DNA of 64,000 nucleotides from Megaleporinus macrocephalus (taxonomy: Eukaryota > Chordata > Actinopteri > Characiformes > Anostomidae), in the NCBI GenBank assembly GCA_021613375.1, contig CM038703.1, positions 25,656,194 through 25,720,193 of the forward strand, in the 5' to 3' direction. Position numbers and translations under genes: made by a program. Below, piece by piece: positions 38,179 to 64,000 of the stretch; the first letter of the stretch is position 1; each line of letters starts with the position of its first letter. The notes beneath the pieces are model-generated. The model made no database searches, had not been told where the DNA came from, and worked only from the letters and a program-made list of their open reading frames with translations.

Positions 38179-39832
38179 CTTTGGACAGAATAGTATTTCT
38201 GAAAATGATACATTCTCTCAGTTTAAACTTTTGATCTGTGATTTGTGTTCTATTCTGAATAAAATATTAGATGTTGGCACCTCTACATCATTGCATTCAG
38301 TTTTTATTCACAATTTGTTTAGTGTCCCAACTTTTTTGAAATCCGGTTTGTATAACAATATTTAATATATTCCAATTGGCAACATGATATGCAAATACTA
38401 TTCTGTCCAAAGTAGTTTTAGTTTCAAAATGTCATGGCGTCAACAAATCCCAAAAAAGTTGGGACAAGTAGCAATAAGTGGCTGGAAAAAGTAAATTGAG
38501 CATATAACGAACAGGTGGAAGACCAATTAATACTAATTAGGTCAATTGACAACATGTTTGGGTATAAAAAGAGATTCTCAGAGTGTCTGTGTCTCTCTGA
38601 AGCCAAGATCGTAAGAGGATCACCAGAAAGTGCAGCAATACCAGAATGGTGTTACCCAGCGTAAAATAGCAAAGACTTTTAAGTTATCATCTTCAACCGT
38701 GCATAACATCATCAAAAGATTCAGAGAATCTGGAACAATCGCTGTGCGTAAGGGTCAAGGCCGTAAAACTCTACTGGATGCTCGTGATCTCCGGGCCCTT
38801 AAACGTCACTGCACCTTAAACAGGAATGCCACTGTCAAGGAAATAACAGAATGGGCTCAGGAATACTTCCAGAAGGCACTGTCAGTGAACACAATCCACC
38901 GTGCCATCCGCCGTTGCCAGCTGAAACTCTACAGTGCAAAAGGGAAGCCATTTCTAGGCAAGCTCCACAAGCTCAGACGTTTGCACTGGGCCAGGGGTCT
39001 TTTAAAATGGAGAGTGGCAAAATGGAAGACTGTTCTGTGGTCAGATGAGTCACAATTTGAAGTTCTTTATGAAACACTGGGACGCCATGTCATCCGGACC
39101 AGAGAGGACAAGGATAACCCAAGTTGTTATCAACGCTCTGTTCAGAAGCCTGCATCACTGATGGTATGGGGTTGCATGAGTACTTGTGGCATGGGCAGCT
39201 TGCATGTCTGGAAAGGCACCATTAATGCAGAGAACTATGTTCAGGTTCTAGAACAACATATGCTCCCATCTAGACATCATCTCTTTCAGGGAAGACCCTG
39301 CATAATGCCAGACCACAACAAGATAATGCCAGACCACATTCTGCAGCAATCACATCATGGCTACGTAAGAGAAGGATCTGGGTACTGAAATGGCCAGCCT
39401 GCACTCCAGATCTTTCACCTATAGAGAACATTTGGCGCATCATAGAGAGGAAGGTGTGACAAAGAAGGCCCTGAAACGACTGAAAAGTTAGATGCCTGTA
39501 TTAGACATGAATGAGAGAGCATTCCTATTTCTAAACTGGTCTCCTCTGTCCCCAGATGTCTGTTGAGTGTTGTAAGAAGAAGGGGGGATGCCACACAGTG
39601 GTAAAAATGGCCTTGTCCCAACTTTTTTGGGATTTGTTGACGAACGACGAACGATTTGTTATGAACATATTTTTCTCTTAAAATTATACATTCTCTTAGT
39701 TTAAACTTTTGATCTGTGATTTGTGTTCTATTCGGAATAAAATATTAGATGTTGGCACCTCTACATCATTGCATTCTGTTTTTATTCACAATTTGTTTAG
39801 TGTCCCAACTTTTTGTTGGAATCCGGTTTGTA
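38179..39832 (+). mobile_element. Tc1-like transposon (family B), nearly whole, rearranged left end
   Basis: Inner inverted repeats of 30 bp match perfectly (38439-38468 against 39612-39641, containing CCCAAAAAAGTTGGGAC). Between them lies a transposase reading frame. The right arm ends CCGGTTTGTA at 39832. The expected left arm is present but inverted: 38210-38352 repeats 39688-39832 in direct orientation with only a few differences, and a 20-bp perfect inverted repeat (38179-38198 and 38393-38412) marks the flip. It is the least decayed mobile element in the window, but its transposase is broken. Confidence 0.85.
38615..39640 (+). pseudogene. Tc1-like transposase, broken
   Basis: An open frame runs to a stop at 39388. 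It lacks the usual N-terminus (a stop at 38612-38614 and no ATG before QQYQNGVTQRKIAKTFKLSS). Seen: paired HTH domains (IAKTFKLSSSTVHNIIKRF; later VNTIHRAIRR), LWSDESQFEV with the first catalytic Asp of DDE/D, and LMVWGCMS. Then a 16-bp duplication (39302-39317 and 39323-39338, 21-bp period) throws the second catalytic segment (QQDNA) out of frame. The rest (SPIENIWRII with the third acidic residue) continues in another frame with stops. Confidence 0.85.
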
Positions 39833-41038
39833 AATAAAAGCAGACATGTGAAAGCTCTGAATGGCAACACAATAATATAAAGCATAAAATACTCAGTCAT
39901 TTCATAGCCTTCTTGTCATATTATAACAGATGTGTGCTTGCCACATATTTTATTTCACTGTTTTTTAATGTACAAATATTTAGTATATTTCAGTATGCAT
40001 TAAATATTTGGAGACCTGGCTTGTGCAGAAGAACATAACAGTGGTTGTGTTTCAGACCCCTTTCCCCGAGAGGATTAATCTATTAACAACATATTTAAGA
40101 AGAACTGTTGGTGAATGACATGTCTTCTATTAATGTAGGTAAATTATTTGCTATTGTCCTCGTCTATATGAGACCTAAACATTGAGGTGGACTCTTTGTT
40201 TTTTATCTTTGACACCGTCCAAAAAACTTCTGCAAAATCTGACTTGACGTTTCTGATTTTGAAATTACTTTGTCAGGTTTTGCAGTGTGACTGACAATAA
40301 GGAACTCACAGAGGCCATAATATTTAGCCTGTTTCTTTTCACCTAACTCCGTAGTGCAGTAGAAAAATCTGCAGAGTGCAGCTTTAGGTAGCCTTTTTAC
40401 TCAAATAGTGTTTTATGCAAATGTGAATTTAGTTTAAACACAGGTTTCCAAACAATATATTCTTTATTTTGTAACAGATTATTGCAGAACCTGCTAGAAA
40501 TAACTGTTCTCTTTAATGACGGTGCAGAAATTTTGTGCATGTCAGCTGTCACCTGTAGTCTTTGCATTGTGTTTGACTGCAAATTTTAAAAGAGACGAGA
40601 TGTGAAGTGAGCTAACTGAAGTTGATCATCAGGTGGCCTTAGTTGATGCTACTTCTTTCTTGTTAGTTTAGTGTACCTGGGCAGAATTGTGAGTCCTGAG
40701 AATGGATGTCTTGTTAATTTGGCATGCATGGGTAAATGTTGTACAAATGTCATCCTTTCCTTTGCTACTTGCAGATGCTGTGGAGAGAGAAAAAAGAGAA
40801 TAAAAAGAGAGAAAACAATGGAAGCAGAAAGATGGATATGGCCATCTCCACCCATTGTTTTCTTATTCTATTAGGCGTCATTCAGTCTACTTCTTTTTCA
40901 AGTGTGAATAAATTCTGTGAGCTGTCATATAACATTGACGCATGGACAACAATAAGGGACAAAACACACAAATTGCCTGCAACGATACCAGGCTATGTCA
41001 TTACCTGTTTAAATCACATCCTGACATTTTGGTATGCA
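39833..41038. other. Intergenic, nothing recognised
   Basis: AT-rich sequence with one octamer-like ATGCAAAT at 40415. I see no exon or element with clear ends. Confidence 0.5.
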
Positions 41039-41687
41039 CTAAGGCCTTGTTATCACTTGTCATTCACATCTGTCTTGAGTGATCTAATCATAAGTGGGCG
41101 TGCGACATGAATGTAAACGTTCAAATTGGATTTCATGTGTATGTTTGCCTGTACTCTTGCGTTTAGTGCTGTTGTCATCAACAGCACCGGCAGCACAGCA
41201 CAAAACAACAGTGGAGGAGAGGAACAGCACCAACAACAGTCAGTGGAAGGATGAAGAAGTTGGCGATTTGCTTGATATTTGAGAAAACGGCAAAAGCAGG
41301 CTGGCTGGCTTTTTCCCCTTTTGGACCTAGCATGCACAGCTGTTTGCTGTCTTCCTAAGCAAACTGCGCTGCACACATAAGCTGTTAACGCATCAGTTTC
41401 ACATTTTAATACAATGACTTTTCTTACAAATATGACGTTTTATGTTGTTGGTGACGTGTATAAATGTATTGTGCATGCGTGTCATTTCAGAGACATATAT
41501 GTTCACATTACAGACAAGTACATGTCACTTACATTTACAATCATGAACCATCAATATAACCAAATCCAATCTGAGCAAAAAAATCTCAATTGATTAATGA
41601 GGGTTGTAATGTTGACATAGCCTTACTGTCCATTTGTGATTAGCTCATTCCAAGCAGATACAGTATCAAGTATGAACAGGGCCTTAG
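41039..41687. mobile_element. MITE-like inverted-repeat element
   Basis: CTAAGGCCTTGTTATCACTT at 41039 is mirrored at the other end, whose reverse complement begins CTAAGGCCCTGTTCATACTT at 41687. The similarity extends about 60 bp inward (GATCTAATCATAAGTGG against GAGCTAATCACAAATGG). The 649-bp body has no transposase frame, so it would be a non-autonomous DNA transposon. I cannot name the superfamily; no clear target duplication is visible. Confidence 0.6.
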
Positions 41688-42389
41688 ATGTTGTAATAGT
41701 ATAAATTAGTATAAATTAGTATAAATTAATAGTATAAATAAACAGACAAATAAGAACGTACCTCTTGTAATCATGTGCTTAAGCCTTAAGGTCAGTCTAC
41801 TGTTAATAGCTGGTAATAAACTTTTCTGCTAGTCACCAAACAGTGAATTCACAAATGTTTCTATACAGTATCACTACAGAAATACTTATACAGCATATCT
41901 CAAAGGCTACATGTCTCTGGGGCAGCACAATCAGAATGGTGCCAGTCTATTATCACTAATGGACATTAACAAGAGCATGTTAATATTATGCACTGACTGG
42001 ATCTTGTTACTAGAAAAAAACTATCCTGTCCACCTTACAATTAGAGACTACATCTGTTGGTTGACCCCTCCTAGCCTAGTAGTGACAATGATAGGTCAAA
42101 GACAAACCAAAAGAAGTAACACTGCTCTGATGTCCCACCCACACTGGCGTCACAAGTTTTCACAACTAGGTATATCGCCACGTATCTGCTCAGCTGTATT
42201 CCCAAAGTTGTCAAAGATGAATAAGGTAGAAATAAATCATGTGTAGCAAGAGATCTGTGATTGGTACACTTTTACATTCGATCTATCTATATGGTGGGAG
42301 GTCCTTGTAGAGACCAGTGAGTGGAAGTAGGAGAGATTTTAACGCAGTCTAGTAGTCATTCAGTGCGTTGCTCTGGCGAGCTCTTGCGT
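41688..42389. other. Spacer upstream of the erf CpG island
   Basis: Contains a short tandem of AGTATAAATT (about 41697-41738). A 111-codon frame at 41911-42246 is unfamiliar, is on the upstream side of the promoter and is not called as a gene. Confidence 0.5.
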
Positions 42390-43278
42390 GACTTAATCAC
42401 TTGTCGCGACCTCCTCTCCTGTTTCCCACACTTGGTGAGATGATTGTCTTGTCAGGGCCGCGCGCTCGCGTTCGTTCGTTCTTTCTTTCGTTCGTGTGGA
42501 TCAACGACGTGACGTCAACCTCGCGCAATCCACGCGCGGCGGCGTTGGCGGTCTCCACGGTAACGCCTTGAGATGCAGTGACGCCAGCAGAGCAAATGGC
42601 GAGTGGGCGTGACCCTCCCCCCTCCCCCCACAGCGCTCCGCGTGGGCGGCCCCGTGTGGTCGGGAGAACGAAACACGACACTCCGACACAGAGGGAGGGG
42701 GGCCGACGGGGAAAGAGTGGTACAGAGTGAGTGGAAAAAAGAAAAAATCAGTGAAGAGAAGGAGGGGAAAAAAACGCCTCAGACTGAGATTTTTTTCTCT
42801 CTCTTTCGGACATGGTATGTTTTGACTGCGAGAATGACGTGGACGTGTTGAATATGCAGCATTGCAAGGCAACTAACGTTAAACTAATTAGTAATTTACC
42901 AAGTGGGCTCCCGGGGTAGGGCTCCCAGGCAGCTCCCGTCCATCGGCACGACGCACCTCGAGTTCAGTTCTTCGTCTCGGCTCTTTGAAGAGAAGTGAGC
43001 TTCTTTCAAACCGAGGCGGCGTTTTCCCAACCGGACTGGAGCCGAGAACTGCAGCCCCGAAGCATAGAGGGGGGACGGTAGGGGGCCGAACAGAGCGTGT
43101 GAGAGTGTGGAAGACCGAGGAGCGCAGTGAAAGTAGAAAAGTTCAGCGAGGAGTTTGCGGCGAACGCGTTTAAGCACGCCAAGAGGAACAACGAGAGAGG
43201 AGGGCTGTCGGTTTCACCGCTCCAGTGATTGACTCACTTCGAGTTAGCGGGCAAGCTAACGAAATAGCGTCTATCGAC
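42390..43278 (+). promoter_or_regulatory. erf: erf CpG-island promoter and 5' untranslated region
   Basis: The only long CpG-dense stretch in the window (about 42390-43520, extending into intron 1), as expected for a widely expressed ETS gene. It carries a full palindromic CRE (TGACGTCA, 42510-42517) and no obvious TATA box. The transcription start is not visible; the 5' UTR likely starts within the last few hundred bases before ATG 43279. Reverse-strand frames here reflect GC richness. Confidence 0.75.
42510..42517. promoter_or_regulatory. CRE palindrome TGACGTCA
   Basis: A perfect 8-bp CREB/ATF site in the CpG island, within GACGTGACGTCAAC. About 770 bp upstream of the erf start codon. Motif seen directly; binding is inference. 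Confidence 0.55.

Positions 43279-64000
<20,722 letters not shown>

Overview
The window is vertebrate genomic DNA, almost certainly from a ray-finned fish. It is AT-rich and full of dinucleotide microsatellites, with long introns, GT-AG splicing and decayed Tc1-like and hAT-like transposons plus tRNA-derived SINE-type repeats of kinds common in teleosts. The repeat families lean towards an otophysan (characin, catfish, knifefish or carp relative); that placement is inference. There is no bacterial-style gene organisation, so most open reading frames here are chance or microsatellite reading frames.

Two genes are supported, both on the + strand. The first is a complete coding region for the POU-domain transcription factor Oct-2 (pou2f2): 15 coding exons from 9509 to 22183 with consistent phases, predicting 672 residues. 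It has a Gln/Ala-rich activation segment, a POU-specific domain (about residues 293-366), a POU homeodomain (about 394-453, WFCNRR at 442-447) and the long form of the Oct-2 C-terminus. A CpG-rich stretch near 7690-7990 ending in a splice donor is the likely first, untranslated exon and promoter. The last intron holds a Tc1-like relic and a 980-bp hAT-derived element that still carries half a BED finger. The 3' untranslated region probably runs for several kb from 22184.

The second gene is the start of the ETS-domain repressor erf. A CpG island at 42390-43520 holds a first exon coding only MKTPGDS plus one base. A 19.7-kb intron follows, then exon 2 (63049-63283), which carries most of the ETS domain. 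The gene continues beyond the window. Human POU2F2 and ERF also lie close together (19q13.2), so this looks like conserved synteny with the genes that separate them in human missing from the interval.

Between the genes (about 27-42 kb) lies a mobile-element graveyard: two inverted relics of one Tc1 family (the other is in pou2f2), two SINE copies in opposite orientation, an internally deleted Tc1 copy interrupted by another repeat, a nearly whole second-family Tc1 element (38.2-39.8 kb) with a broken transposase and an inverted left end, and a 650-bp inverted-repeat element.

I found no wholly new system. The observations most worth checking are a cluster of four perfect octamer sites in the 5' introns of pou2f2 itself, the frame-neutral Gln-rich cassette exon, a UG-repeat-flanked 35-nt microexon whose skipping would break the frame, the rearranged Tc1 end, and a YY1/TISU-like start with a strong donor at 5.7 kb.
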